From assembly GCA_029747015.1 (NCBI GenBank), contig JAKOGI010001267.1, positions 124,001 to 188,000 of the forward strand: a stretch of 64,000 bases of DNA, given 5' to 3'. Numbering within the stretch: the first letter of the stretch is position 1; each line of letters opens with the position of its first letter. The position numbers and the translations under genes are program-made. This DNA is from Carnegiea gigantea. Lineage: Eukaryota; Streptophyta; Magnoliopsida; Caryophyllales; Cactaceae. Below the pieces are notes generated by a model. It did no database searches and was not told where the DNA came from. It saw only the letters and a program-made list of their open reading frames with translations. This document shows, one piece after another, positions 13,075 to 24,700 of the stretch.

Positions 13075-14756
13075 AGGATTATGAGTTTATTTTAAAGGGA
13101 TTATGAAGTATGAAGAGTTGGGATGGAAGGTTGATAAGATGGGTTAGTGAGAGCTATTATAGCATGGTTAGAGATTTGAGACTACGAAAATGGATATTTA
13201 CCCCTTTCATATTCATCTTTTACGTTTATATGGTCGATAGATCCTTCTGCAGTGCACAGGATGTTGCGTATTGCTGTGACCGCCCATGTTTCTTTACTAC
13301 ATGGTAGCATAGTAGTCCACTTGTATGACCTCTATTATGAGTTTCATAGCCACAGTTGTGGTCCATACCTCTAGAGACAGTTGTGGTCAGTACCTAAAGT
13401 TGCCCCTTAGGGTTCGTTATTATCATTATAGAGTTCATAGCCCTAATGGGCACATTTCAATAAATTTATCCAGATCGTAATAATCTATAGAGAATCTTCC
13501 TAAGATATATAAGCATACTTAACATTGGGGTATCTTATGGTGTAAGAGACGAACCCTTGTGTACCATCTTAGTTTGACTGTTTCGGTATTGGATTATGTG
13601 TACGTTTTCGGGACAAAGAAAAGGGTTTGATGAGGGCTACATCAGGACAGGGAGTTATGGGAACTAGACTTTATCATAGTGAATATGTATGAGCACTTGA
13701 GCATGCGTTACAAAGCTAACAGGAGCGGAAGACTCCATGTTATTATATTTTAGCAAGCATATCAACGATTACATGGAACCAATGTAGAGAGCTTAACAAC
13801 ATTACAAGGAAACAAGGTGGGAAGCAAGTAAGATACTAAGGTGGTGGAACTATTTCAGTATTAAGAGAAATGGAAGTAACTTCTAGAGTATTCATTTTAG
13901 AAAGAGTTTCCATGATGGCATATAGGATGTAAGGGAAAGAACTTGAAGAAGTGATATGTATGTACACCTATTATGTGCACTTTGCTAGTATGCACATCAT
14001 ACTCTTAAGGGATTTTCGGAGATGTAGTTCGTACTTTAATTGTGAGTTATTTAATAACCCAGTATTGGGTGATGTAGAGAACCGGAGAAGTATGGCAGGC
14101 CATATCTTTTATTACTTGAAAATTGTATTCTTAACCATGTTTACTTGCCAGCTTCCACTACAGCATTCTCCATAAGAGACAGTGATACAGAGACCATTTG
14201 GAGAGAATATGGGATTAGATTGCTTAGTTCAGAAAGGTACCAGTTTAGCTCAACTCATGACGTGGCAGCAGAGTTACAGAGCGAGTGGATGACATAAGGT
14301 TCTAGTTTAGCCTAACACTTAGGTAACTTTTCTTGTAAGCAACTCAAACCCAAACAATCATGATCATTTACCTCACTGGTTATATAATGGAGCCTATAAT
14401 GATCCCCAGTGTGCATGTCTATGTAACTTACAAGAATATTTGATCCTCTCTGCTTACAGTTCAGTCATTACTGTGTTCATATTTCACTGTCGCATACTCT
14501 AACTCCTTGTTCCTATTCACTTATTGTTTGTAAAGCCTTCTATCTTATGACCTCAACAGAGTTGAATAGAGCTAAAGATTTAAGGGTCATTGTGAGCTAT
14601 AAGGTGTTTATAAGCTATGCTGGACTAGTTGAATAAGTAGTTGGCTATAAGTTAATATGTATGGATGTATGTTTTCATTTATTTAGGAGTTGTATTATAT
14701 GTTCATTTCTCTCATCTGTTCAAATCTTGCAATTGTGTACTTTGGGTGTGTAAACC

Positions 14757-14935
14757 ATTGAGTTATGAACTCCGACGTGTGTCTGTTGAGCTATTGTAAA
14801 TGTTTCTTTCCATTTCAAGTGTCTATTGTAAGGCTTGAAGCCTGGATTTGGTCAGTTATAGGTGGAACTATGTCCGTTTTGTCCCAGGATTTAAGGGTTT
14901 CACTGAGGCACATTAGCATATTTGATGTCAAATAT
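14757..14935 (+). mobile_element. LTR-end fragment related to the solo LTR at 55338-59455
   Basis: The segment has TTGAGTTATGAACTCCG, then GTTGAGCTAT, then TTGTAAGGCTT, GGTCAGTT and GTCCCA in the same order and spacing as 59255-59395. This suggests that a related LTR family inserted into, or contributed to, this interior. Confidence 0.5.
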
Positions 14936-15729
14936 AGTGATGTCTAAAACCCAATGTGGGGATGCCTTTTGCACCTTCCTAAGAGAATTATTACATTATC
15001 AAAGTACATATTCCCCTCTAGATAGGGAAAATGCCTTGTGGGGCTATATTTTTAGGTTGAATCAATATGCGGTGGATATTACAATGAGTACTTATGTCTG
15101 TTGATGACAGTTTAGTAGCTTATAGTATGTTACTCGATATTATATGGATTGTATGTAGTGTGACAAGTTGTCATGCAAGGGGAACATCTATTTTTATCAC
15201 TAAGACCTTACATTAGCAATGCTCCTATTACACCTAGTCATTGACCTGCCTTTGCCCCAGCCCTTGGATTGTTCAGGGTATTATTTCGTTCTTCATAGCA
15301 CTCACTTGCTCTATAGTAGTTCTTTATCTAGACCTTTGCTTTAAGGGCCGCATCTGACATCTAAACCATGCCAAATATCACTTATCTTTTGCAAGAATGC
15401 TTTTCATATAGTATTTCTTGTAATGGTTGTTAATATTCTGATACCATTGACTGTTATCATCTTTTATTCGTTCTCCCGGGAGCGTACTCATGCATGTATC
15501 GTATATCTCTTTTGCTCATTGTTGAATACCTGTATCTCATTCAATTATTGTTGAGAGCCTGTTCACGCATATACCTTATACTCCATTTATGCGTAATGAT
15601 ATGCTCGTATGACTTGCTCTAAATTCATAAGGTGATTCATCTCTCATTGGTGTGGGTGATTATTATAATCCTTTTACTCTCCTTATTTTGAACTTCAACT
15701 CCCACACAAATATCTTACATGCTAATAAG

Positions 15730-16035
15730 TATACTCCAACTTTCCTATTCAATCTTATTGCTGGACTTGAACTGATTTTATATGAGCAAAGGCATGTTTC
15801 TAATGTAACTTGTTCAATCTATTTACTTATTCATTGCATTTAACCGATCTAATCTATTGATCTATTTATTGCACTTGCAACTCTGATACCTATATTTTAT
15901 ATCTTCATAAGTAAACTTCAGTAATCCTTATTTAATCTTATTGCCGTACTTGACTTGGCTCCATATGAGCAAAGGCATGTTCCTATTACAGCCTTTTCAA
16001 TCCATATATCTATTCATTAGACCCTGCTTGTTCAA
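15730..16035 (+). repeat. Imperfect tandem duplication, period about 190 bp
   Basis: Two blocks share TTCAATCTTATTGC-like sequence, ATATGAGCAAAGGCATGTT, and following runs of TCTATTTAT. The copies are at about 15730-15845 and 15915-16035. Confidence 0.6.
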
Positions 16036-16659
16036 GCTATTTATTTATTCATAGCACCTTGTTTATCTAATCTATTTCTCTATTTATTGTATTTTGTTTG
16101 ACCACTCTCTTGATTGCATTTATCCTGTCAATGGTATCTAGAAAGTCACCATGTTGGAACTCAGTCACTGGCCATCTTGTTTTTAAATCATCAACTAAAT
16201 TCGAAGGTAACCAGGCCATCTTTCTTCTTGGATAACTGTGCATTTGATCCTTTATAATCAATATTTATAAACCATGATTCTCGTGGTATTATGTTTTAGA
16301 ATTCTGGATGCACTCATGGTTATCTTTATTATAACTACCCCATGATAATCTCTCCCTTGTTAGCCTTTTCTAGTCTCATTGTTCATTTCTTTTGTATGCA
16401 ATGATTCACTTGGCTAATAATTCCATCACTCTCATCCCTAACTATGGTCATTTCTTTGTCCATTATCGACCGAGAGTGGATCGTTGACTAGGCTGATGAG
16501 GGGAGATCATGTGAAGCATTAGAAATATCAGATGAGGACATTTTGATAAGGGCATATTCTCAAGCACTGTCTAATTATATTGGAGTGAGCTAGAAGAAAC
16601 ATTGAGTATAAGGTCAGAGCTAACCCAAGCAAGCATTAAGAGGAAAAATTCAAGTACAT

Positions 16660-17800
16660 GTTGAGGGGATACAAGGTCGGCAAAAGAGTTGTGCTGGCAA
16701 AATAAGGAAATAATCAAAGTCTCAGATGGGTCATGAAGTATTTCAAAAGGCTTTTCTAATCAAGGTACTAAGAGACCGACTATCCAAGGATAATTAGGGA
16801 CTAGTTACATTGGGCCTTATCATTCATTGAAAGGTTAAATCCTTTAGCTTGTTGACTGCACCTACCTGTTGAACCCGGACACGTACCTAATGTGTTTTAT
16901 AGCTCGTAATAATATCAGAGTACTTATTAGGGTATACAACAGTTTCCATTAGTGGACAAGGTGATGCACCAGTAGTGAGCACCTCCTCACTAGTAATAAG
17001 ATTCTTGTCTTTCGAAGAGAATATCAATTTTGAATCAAAGTAATTGAGTTCATTGAAGGATCTAAAAATATCAATGGATCCAACTCCTTTGAGTTTGAGA
17101 CTGTAGTTTTTCACAACCTAGGACAACATTTACATTTGCATGGAACTCCCAGCATTCGATGTGGTGAAAATACTAGTAGAGAAATTTGCATGAAACATCA
17201 AGGTAAAATGACGCAGACATTGACGACAAAATCACGTTTGGTCATAAAGATCTTCTTCAGCATTCAATGAGGTGATATACATTAAAAGACTCTTGAAAAT
17301 AGACTATTAGGACCGACAGAAAAGCTATGCTGATAAAAGAAGGAGATTCCTGAAGTTTCAGGTAGATGATAAGGTTTTTCAGAAAGTTCCGCCAACTAAG
17401 GGTATAAGAAGGTTAAACTACGAGCTAAATTGAGGCCAAGATCTATTAGATCATACAAGTTTATTAAAAGATTGAATCCTATAGCTTGTCGACTAGATAT
17501 GCCTATATAACTCAAACATGTGTGCAACGTGCTCCTTACCTCATAACACGGGCAGTATATTTCAGATTCTGACCACGCTCTCCTAACCAAACCTAGTGCG
17601 GTCAATAAGGGCCTATTGTTTGAAGAACACCCAGTCCAGACACTAGATCGCATGATTAAGCAACTACGCATCAAGCAGAAACCTTTAGTCAAAGTACATT
17701 GGGTAAATCATACCTCCTCAAAAGCCACTTAGGAAAACCGAGGATGAGATGCAAGCCAAGTACACACATATATTTGAAATGAACTTGCATATTTTATCAA
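16660..17800 (+). pseudogene. Broken integrase C-terminal region of a Ty3/gypsy pol, partly duplicated
   Basis: Reading with stops, 17310-17400 gives the RQKSYADKRRRFLKF segment followed by a DDKVFQKVPPTKG segment. At about 17460 a LNPIACRLDMP segment follows, and at about 17690-17780 a KVHWVNH...EDEMQAKY segment. These match the order of the integrase C-terminus and pre-chromodomain region of Tekay-like elements. A diverged second version of the first part occurs at about 16665-16860, so this piece is duplicated with a period near 640 bp. Several stop codons are present in both copies, and no integrase catalytic core was found. Confidence 0.6.
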
Positions 17801-17824
17801 AGCTCATAAGTTTCGAGGACGAAA

Positions 17825-17843
17825 CTCTTTAAGGGGGGATGGA
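17825..17843 (+). promoter_or_regulatory. Polypurine tract of the gypsy element
   Basis: A purine-rich stretch (AAGGGGGGATGGA) ends exactly at the right LTR start. It is preceded by TTTCGAGGACGAAAC, the conserved box found before the 3' LTR in Tekay/Del-type elements. It primes plus-strand synthesis. Confidence 0.85.
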
Positions 17844-20800
17844 TGTAATAGCCCGACCTTAAGTCATGTTTATTTATTTAATTAAGTCATATTATTAATT
17901 TTTCATATTTATTTATCTCATTTAACCATCCCGGTTGGGAAAATTTATTTTGGGCCCCACTTTGCAATTCGAGTTTCATTTACCGTGACAATTTTGGGTG
18001 AATCGATATTAGGCCCTGGTAAATATGATTAGGTGATTAATTATTTTTTATAATGTCATAAAAATTTAATTTTTAACCATGCAAAAATTTGGGCTCAAAT
18101 TTATTAGGTTTGGCCCAATTCATTTGGGCACGATTTGCGACCCGATTCATTTTGGGTTTAATTTTGGCCCGAAAATTTTGGTATGCTTAAATTAAGTTAA
18201 TCACCATCATTTATACTAAATTATAATTAGCAAAAAACTACTTTTGGTGCTTAAATATCAGCCAAGCTATTGAGATAAGTTCAAAAGAAAAAAAAATCCA
18301 TGCTAGTCTAGCCACACATTCTTTCTCCTTCCTCTTCTCCTTTCTTCCCCCACCTCATGTTATTGCTGCTATGTGGCTGAGTTCTGGTGGTTGCCACCAC
18401 ACTCTGCCACTAGCTGGGGCCACCTCCGGCCACCAACCCCGACCCCCAATGCCACCAACCACCAACCCCAACTTGTACCACCACCAAACACTACCTTCAT
18501 CTTCTTATATTCAAGCTTGAAGTGAGGTAAACTCCAACTCCACCTTGATTCATTTTTTGGTTTTTGTGATTATTTTAGTTATAATTTATGTTCTTATGAT
18601 CAAATTAAATGCTAGCATGCAAATTTTATTGTTGTTAGAGATGTTGGATATTGTGGTGTTGCGTTTGAACTTGATCAAGGGGGTTTACATCAAGAAGGTG
18701 TGAGCTCGAGTTGTTTATCTAATTGTTGTGATCGTGAAATGAAAAATGAATTTAAAGATTGTGAGTGATCTTATTAAATTTATTATGGTGGTTAGATGTA
18801 AATTTGTGTTGGACATAATCTAGAGTTTCAAAATCATGCATGGTTAAGGTGAATTTTTGAATCAAGCATATTGTTTATGTATAATTGGATAAAGAAATGA
18901 ATCTTGGATGTGTCGTTTAGCTTGGAAAATCACTTGAGGTGATCTTGTATAAAGGGGTGGATTATGGAAATTTTCCCAACTGATTATAAAAGGTCATTTT
19001 GCCCATTTATGCAAATACTAAGCTTATGGATGTGTTTTGAGTGATTTTGAAAAAGAGCAGAAATGAAAATTTGATGTAGATGATTATGGAGTAAATTTGA
19101 GTAATTTGGCTTTGTAAGGTGATGATAAGGAACAAGGCTTTGTTAAATGATTTTAAGGAGTGATTTTAGATGGGGAATTATGTGAAAAGATGGGGGAAAA
19201 CAAGAACAGTAGGACTGTGAACATATCTGAAACAGGGATCACTTTGCGATTAAACTGGTACTGTTTGGCCCATTGAAAAAATATGATTTTTGGTGGGTAG
19301 ATAGATCCATGAGTTATCTTTCAAATTCCTTTTGAATCATTTCATTCCGAGTTGTGTGAAAAAAGTTATGGCCATTTTGCTAAGATTGCACAGGACAGAT
19401 CTGAGCTATGCACAGTTGTGTTTCAGCTCAACTTTAGGGGCCGTGTTGTGGTAACTGGATTTGGCACTATGAATGAAAGTGTTGCAGGACTTCCTAAGCT
19501 TTTCATATTGGAGTTTTATAGCTTAATTAGAGTTCGGGAGTGAAAGATATGGATTTTCTAAAGTAGACCTTCGAATGGTAATATGAGGGAAGAAAGAAAT
19601 CATGAGATTTGAAAATATTATCCAGAGTCTATACATAATTATGGATATTGCAAAGAAATTACAAAGTTTAGTGAGCTCAGAAACTTTCATTTTGTATAGA
19701 AGCTTACTTGGATCGGAAAAACCGAGTTAAATGGGCATGGAAATGAAATTGGAGAAGTGAAGAGATTAATGACACAAGCTAAGGTTATATGAGCAATCCT
19801 GAACCTCACAACAACCTTCTTGGCATTAAACCTTCCATTTTTCATTTCAAAAACATCAAAAACCCATATTTCATTTATATCCATTAAAGTCTTTTCATTT
19901 TCACCTCAATTATTTCATTTTGTTCTATTTTGCTCCAACTTTTTTCACTTCAAGTTCAATGACCCTAACTTATTCAAATTATATTAGTGTAACTTATCTT
20001 ATATTGAATTGTTTGAATCATGGATGCCCTTTTTATTAATCAATTTCTATAAAGTTACAAATTATGAGAGTAAAAGTTGTTTACTAACTGCATTTGCCTA
20101 TAACTACATTTCTTAAGCAGAAACTAGTCTTTATCTATCGTTTCCCATTGTGCATAAGTATTATCAAGTGACATTGCATTTTAAAGACCTCAGGTACGTC
20201 ATTACCTGTATCTTTAGAAATCAGCATGTATTTATCAAAATATAATGTTTTGGTAAGTACATCAATGAATCAGTTTAATCAGTGGTTTGTCACATAATTA
20301 GTGATCCCATTAGTTATCAGTTGCAGGGCATTGCCCTTCAGTTACCCACGCGGTTTCAGGCCAAGTCCCCGATCGGCTTGGCAGGTGTACATCTAACCAT
20401 ACATCGTAACAGTTATAAGGAGCACACTTACAGATAATAATCAGCAATGCAGTTTTACATTGATCTCAGTCACTGTCTTAACTTAAAATGAATTGGAAAG
20501 AGGACCCAACAAATATTGCAAGGTTATTTTACAATACAGTAATGTATTTACTGAGCTTTGACTCACCATTCAAAATGTTTTCCTGTTTTGTTTTAGGCAT
20601 GCACAGGAGTTGCTTTATTCTACCAAGCCAGTTGAAGAAATCAAGGATCCAAGGACATCTGGATGGGTTCATAGTGGTGGCTGTTCATATTATAGAGAGA
20701 CCATTAGATAAGCACTTCAGTAGATAGTGATGTAAGTTAGTAGTCATTACTTGTATATGATTTGATGAAGTTTGAACATGCATATAAGTGACCCATATTA

Positions 20801-20925
20801 TATTCAGTCATGGTGTATAGAGCATAGTCCTTCGGGACGGCAGTAACGCCATGTTCATTTGGTTTATTAGTTGTAACAGAGATTATGGAGATGAACAGTG
20901 ACACAGATACAGTGGGGACGTTACA
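17844..20925 (+). repeat. Right LTR of the nested gypsy element
   Basis: It starts TGTAATAGCCCGAC, ends GGGGACGTTACA and is collinear with the left LTR. It is followed directly by ATATATACC, where the MULE's right inverted repeat resumes. Confidence 0.88.
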
Positions 20926-21662
20926 ATATATACCACCTCTATTACCCACTATACCCTTGTCACACATAACTCTATACACCTTACCATGCCACTGCATTTT
21001 ATTTTTTTTGTTCACTCAAGTGTCTGACTTCCCTTATACTATTATGGTTCACTACCCATGCCTATTTCCTTACTATTTGGATTATAAACAATAGCCCTAC
21101 CACATTGGTGAGCAATCAATAAAATCATGGCATATATATATACCCAAACAATTGCGATTTAGAACAACAATAATGATTAAAAAAAGCCCAATCTACTAAC
21201 CAATTATTGATGTCTGCGACCTACTATGACATACCTGTTGTATATCCGATCAATTATAGTCGTTTACCCATCCTCTTACGGATTGTAACACCAGTAATAT
21301 GGGATATTTGAAATTGTTCTCTCAGCTGAAATATCAGGCGAAAGTGAGTACAGAGAATAAAGGAAGAGAGATATGGAGGAAATGAAGGAGCTATTGAAGG
21401 AGAGACAACACAAGTCTTTTGAATTGAAATCTATCTATAGAGAGAGAAAGAGAGCCAAAATAGAAAAACCCATCTTTCACTTCATATGTTTCTACAACTT
21501 AACGAGAGACAATTTTTCTACCTTCATTAAGGACAATTTGATCATTTCAACTCAACTCTAATTTTTCCTTCCTTTCGTTTCCCTCCAAAAGTAACATCTT
21601 TTTGTTGTAAACGAAATTAGTTGGTTGAGTTTATTTAATGAAGATCCTCTTCTAATTTTCCC
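20926..21662 (+). repeat. Right long terminal inverted repeat of the MULE
   Basis: Inverted partner of 3467-4400. The visible part is shorter because the gypsy element inserted near its inner end. It contains a 62-codon ORF (21373-21561) whose first 46 residues are conserved in the left arm. It ends 107 bp before the CYP97C start codon. Confidence 0.72.
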
Positions 21663-21671
21663 ATGATCTTG
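21663..21671. repeat. Right 9-bp target-site duplication of the MULE
   Basis: ATGATCTTG directly follows the terminal AATTTTCCC and matches the left copy ATGATCTTA at 8 of 9 positions. Confidence 0.75.
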
Positions 21672-21769
21672 TACTCGTACTGTCGTCATCTAGTCATCTG
21701 GGTGAACCCGCTAAAGCCAATCCTAGTCCTGAACATTTTGCGCTTCCCGCTATCTTCATACATTCATCC
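21672..21769 (+). promoter_or_regulatory. Remaining native 5' flank of the CYP97C gene
   Basis: This is 98 bp between the MULE target duplication and the ATG. No TATA box is visible, and most of it is probably 5' UTR. Any original promoter now lies beyond the MULE, about 18 kb upstream, where only 63 bp separate the MULE duplication from the Helitron end. Transcription may therefore start within the MULE inverted repeat; that is inference. Confidence 0.4.
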
Positions 21770-24700
21770 ATGTCTTCCTCTCCTCTCCCACTCTCTCTCC
21801 TCCCCAAGCCCATTTCTCTCTCTCTAAAACTAAACTACTCGCTTCGTCCCACCAGCATCAGGTCCTCTCTCCGGGACCCCCCAAAACCCCCAGACAAGCA
21901 GTCCAACTCCAAGTCATGGGTGAGCCCGGACTGGCTGACCTCCCTTACCCGCTCTCTGTCGTTCGCGCAAGGCGACGATTCTGGAATCCCTGTCGCCTCC
22001 GCTAAGCTCGACGACGTCTCCGACCTCCTCGGCGGCGCCCTCTTCCTCCCCCTTTTCAAATGGATGAATCTTTATGGCCCCATTTACCGCTTGGCTGCCG
22101 GCCCCCGCAATTTCGTCGTTGTCAGCGACCCCGCCATTGCCAAGCATGTTCTCCGCAATTACGGCACTAAGTACGCCAAAGGCCTTATTGCCGAGGTCTC
22201 CGAGTTCCTCTTTGGGTCTGGCTTCGCCATTGCCGAGGGCTCTCTCTGGATGGTAATCCTCAACCTTTTCCTTTCTTGTAGTAGTGAATTAGTGATTCTC
22301 CTGCTTTCTAATTTGGCTATTCTGTCGTGACTTCACCCTTATTTGGTCGTCATGGATTCATGTCCTTGGCTTCTTGCTTGGTGTTGTCTTCCGGTTTTGT
22401 GGTATTGCCTGCTCAATTCAGTGTTAGGTGGAAAAACACTAGACTCAGGAAGTCCTCCCTCTCCATTATAGCGTTTGTTTCATTTCGTTGCTTAATATTT
22501 CTGGTGAATTTCTGTTGAAGTATTATGTGTCATGGACAGAAGTGAGATTGTTGAATCGATTTTAACTTTTTAAGTATATGACCTCGCATTGAGACAAATC
22601 AGACGGCAAATATTGCTTATGAAAAAATTGATGTGAAGCCTTTCGGTTGAGCATTTATGTTCCATATTTCCTGAGTAGGTAGATGTTATGGTGAAAACGA
22701 ATCAAATTGGACTGCTCAGTTATTTTAGGAACATCAGTTGTTCATCATCGTGAATGAAACAAATAGATTCAATTATGAATTGGCCTGATGCTTTCGATCA
22801 AAGGTATATCTTAGGCCTTTCTGCGCTTGTAAGGAGCTCTTTATTTAAATATATTTTAGTTTTCGTTACATGTATTCTAATTTGGTTATGTTTGTTGAGA
22901 TGTTAGAATAAGATGCTTGAGCAACAAATCAAATCTCTTGCGAGTATGATTCCAATTTGACGTCATCAAAATTTCTGCTAAGTATACTGGTTGAGAAATA
23001 ATAAGATATACAACTCATGGTTTTATGGCAACCATGGTTAAGAAAAGCGAAAAGAAAGAAAGTTCAAAATGAGGCTTGTGAGCATAGAAGTCTAATTTTT
23101 GTTAGGCAAGGCGCAGGGCAGTGGTTCCATCCCTTCACAAGAAATATTTGTCGGTCATTGTAGAGCGGGTATTCTGCAAATGTGCTGAAAGGATGGTAGA
23201 GAAGCTAAAATCGAGTGCAGCCAATGGCACTGCCGTAAACATGGAGGCAATATTTTCTCAACTTACTCTCGACGTTATCGGTCTTTCAGTATTCAACTAC
23301 AATTTTGATTCACTAACAGCTGATAGTCCTGTAATTGATGCTGTTTACACTGCATTGAAAGAGGCGGAGGCTCGTTCGACTGATATTTTACCTTACTGGA
23401 AGGCAAGTCCTTGCTTATGCAGCTATTTCTGTGCAGTCTATGTCCCTGATTCTGAACATTCACCTTTTGTATTTCTTGGTGGTTTTGTCACAGATTAAAG
23501 CTTTGTGTAAAGTTATTCCAAGACAAATAAAAGCTGAGAAATCTGTGGAGGTTATCAGACAAACTGTTGAAGAACTTATTGCAAAATGCAAACAGATTGT
23601 GGAAGCTGAAGGTGAAATGATAGATAATGAAGAATACGTCAATGATTCAGATCCAAGTATCCTGCGTTTCTTGCTAGCTAGCAGGGAAGAGGTATTCAAT
23701 GCTCTTACTAATAAAGCTTTACTTTGCATGATTTATATTATAGAGTACTGTCTAACACTAGCTCCAGAAAAATAAAATAAAGTTAAGAATACTGTCTGAT
23801 ATGAATAGTTGAATTCAGAGCACTAAAGTGTTTAAACTTAACTCAAAACAACCAAATGTTGTTGGCTTCAGTATTGGACATCGACAGGGGAACTTCACAT
23901 ACTAAATTTCTTGAGTTGCGAGAATCTTTCCTTAGGGGTGCGGAAAGGATCCAAGCCATAGAAGAAAGACAACCACATGAGTGCGGAGAAGGGGAAGGGG
24001 CACTTGAACCAAAAGAACCAAAGGAAAAGTGCACCATATAGGTCAGCGTTATCAACAGTTGAAGAAGTTGAGGGCCGGATTCAAGCAAAAATGTGGGATC
24101 GATCATCGATACATTGCACTTTGTCCGTGTGGTGTACCATATTATTTTATTTATTCATATATCTATTTTTTACGCAAGAAGGTAAAAACCTTCATTTCTG
24201 ACCAGCAATTTCCCCTAAATAGGGGTTACAAATATAAGTGCACTATGGACGGAGATCACCTCTTCTCATGGCCTGAATTCAACTGTTTCCAATCATAATA
24301 CCACCACTTGTTAGCTTACGTATGGTAAGCTCCTATTCAACCAAGCAAAGTGCTATACATCAAACAATGAGGGCATACCCTGATAAACCTGCATATTTGC
24401 ACTTTCCTAAGTCTACCTAGTATCACTCTCCCACATTCAGTAATAACATAGTATCAATCTTTCTTGACATTTTGAAAAATTCTCCTATTTCTCTCCCCTC
24501 CAACAATGGTGAACAACAGTTATGGACATAAACATTTTGTCTAATTGTCTTCTTAAACCACTCTAGGTCAAGATGTTTTCCTGCCAGTGACCCCATTGCG
24601 AGATCCAAATTGCACGTGTAAAATCTCACTCAAGTAGTAAAACAGCCTGGGCTAATTGACAAGAAAAGCAGAGATGCTCATGCTTTTCATTCTCTTCACC

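Larger units (their letters stand above)
13075..16640 (+). other. Degenerate internal region of the gypsy element
   Basis: No gag, protease or reverse transcriptase could be read; only ORFs under 80 residues remain. Two internal oddities are annotated separately: a segment resembling the end of another LTR (14757-14935) and an imperfect tandem repeat (15730-16035). Confidence 0.5.
9972..20925 (+). mobile_element. Ty3/gypsy LTR retrotransposon (Tekay/Del-like), degenerate, nested in the MULE
   Basis: Two direct repeats of 3087 and 3082 bp begin TGTAATAGCCC and end in TTACA, enclosing 4.8 kb. A tRNA-Met primer site follows the left LTR and a polypurine tract precedes the right one. The interior has no long ORF, but the C-terminal integrase region is readable in fragments near 17300-17780. 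The LTR length and the TTTCGAGGACGAAA motif before the polypurine tract fit the Tekay/Del chromovirus group. By eye the LTRs differ at roughly 8% of sites over their first 345 bp, so the insertion is old. The expected target duplication is masked by the adjoining TA repeat. Confidence 0.85.
3467..21662. mobile_element. Composite Mutator-like element (MULE), 18.2 kb, interrupted by a gypsy retrotransposon
   Basis: The element begins GGGAAAATTACAAG and ends with CTTCTAATTTTCCC, an imperfect inverted pair. Homology continues inward for several hundred bases on each side. It is flanked by a 9-bp duplication with one mismatch. The MULE's own DNA is 3467-9971 plus 20926-21662, about 7.2 kb; the remainder is a nested Ty3/gypsy element. 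The interior has only broken ORFs, one of which (4821-5039) looks like the N-terminal part of a MuDR-type transposase. The right end lies 107 bp upstream of the CYP97C start codon. The element is almost certainly non-autonomous now. Confidence 0.78.

Noticed and set aside
11478..19543. Paired ORFs at 11478-11669 and 19352-19543 as genes
   Set aside because: They are the same LTR sequence in its two copies; no start context or domain supports translation.
21835..22147. Two minus-strand ORFs over CYP97C1 exon 1
   Set aside because: Antisense shadows of a clearly coding exon.
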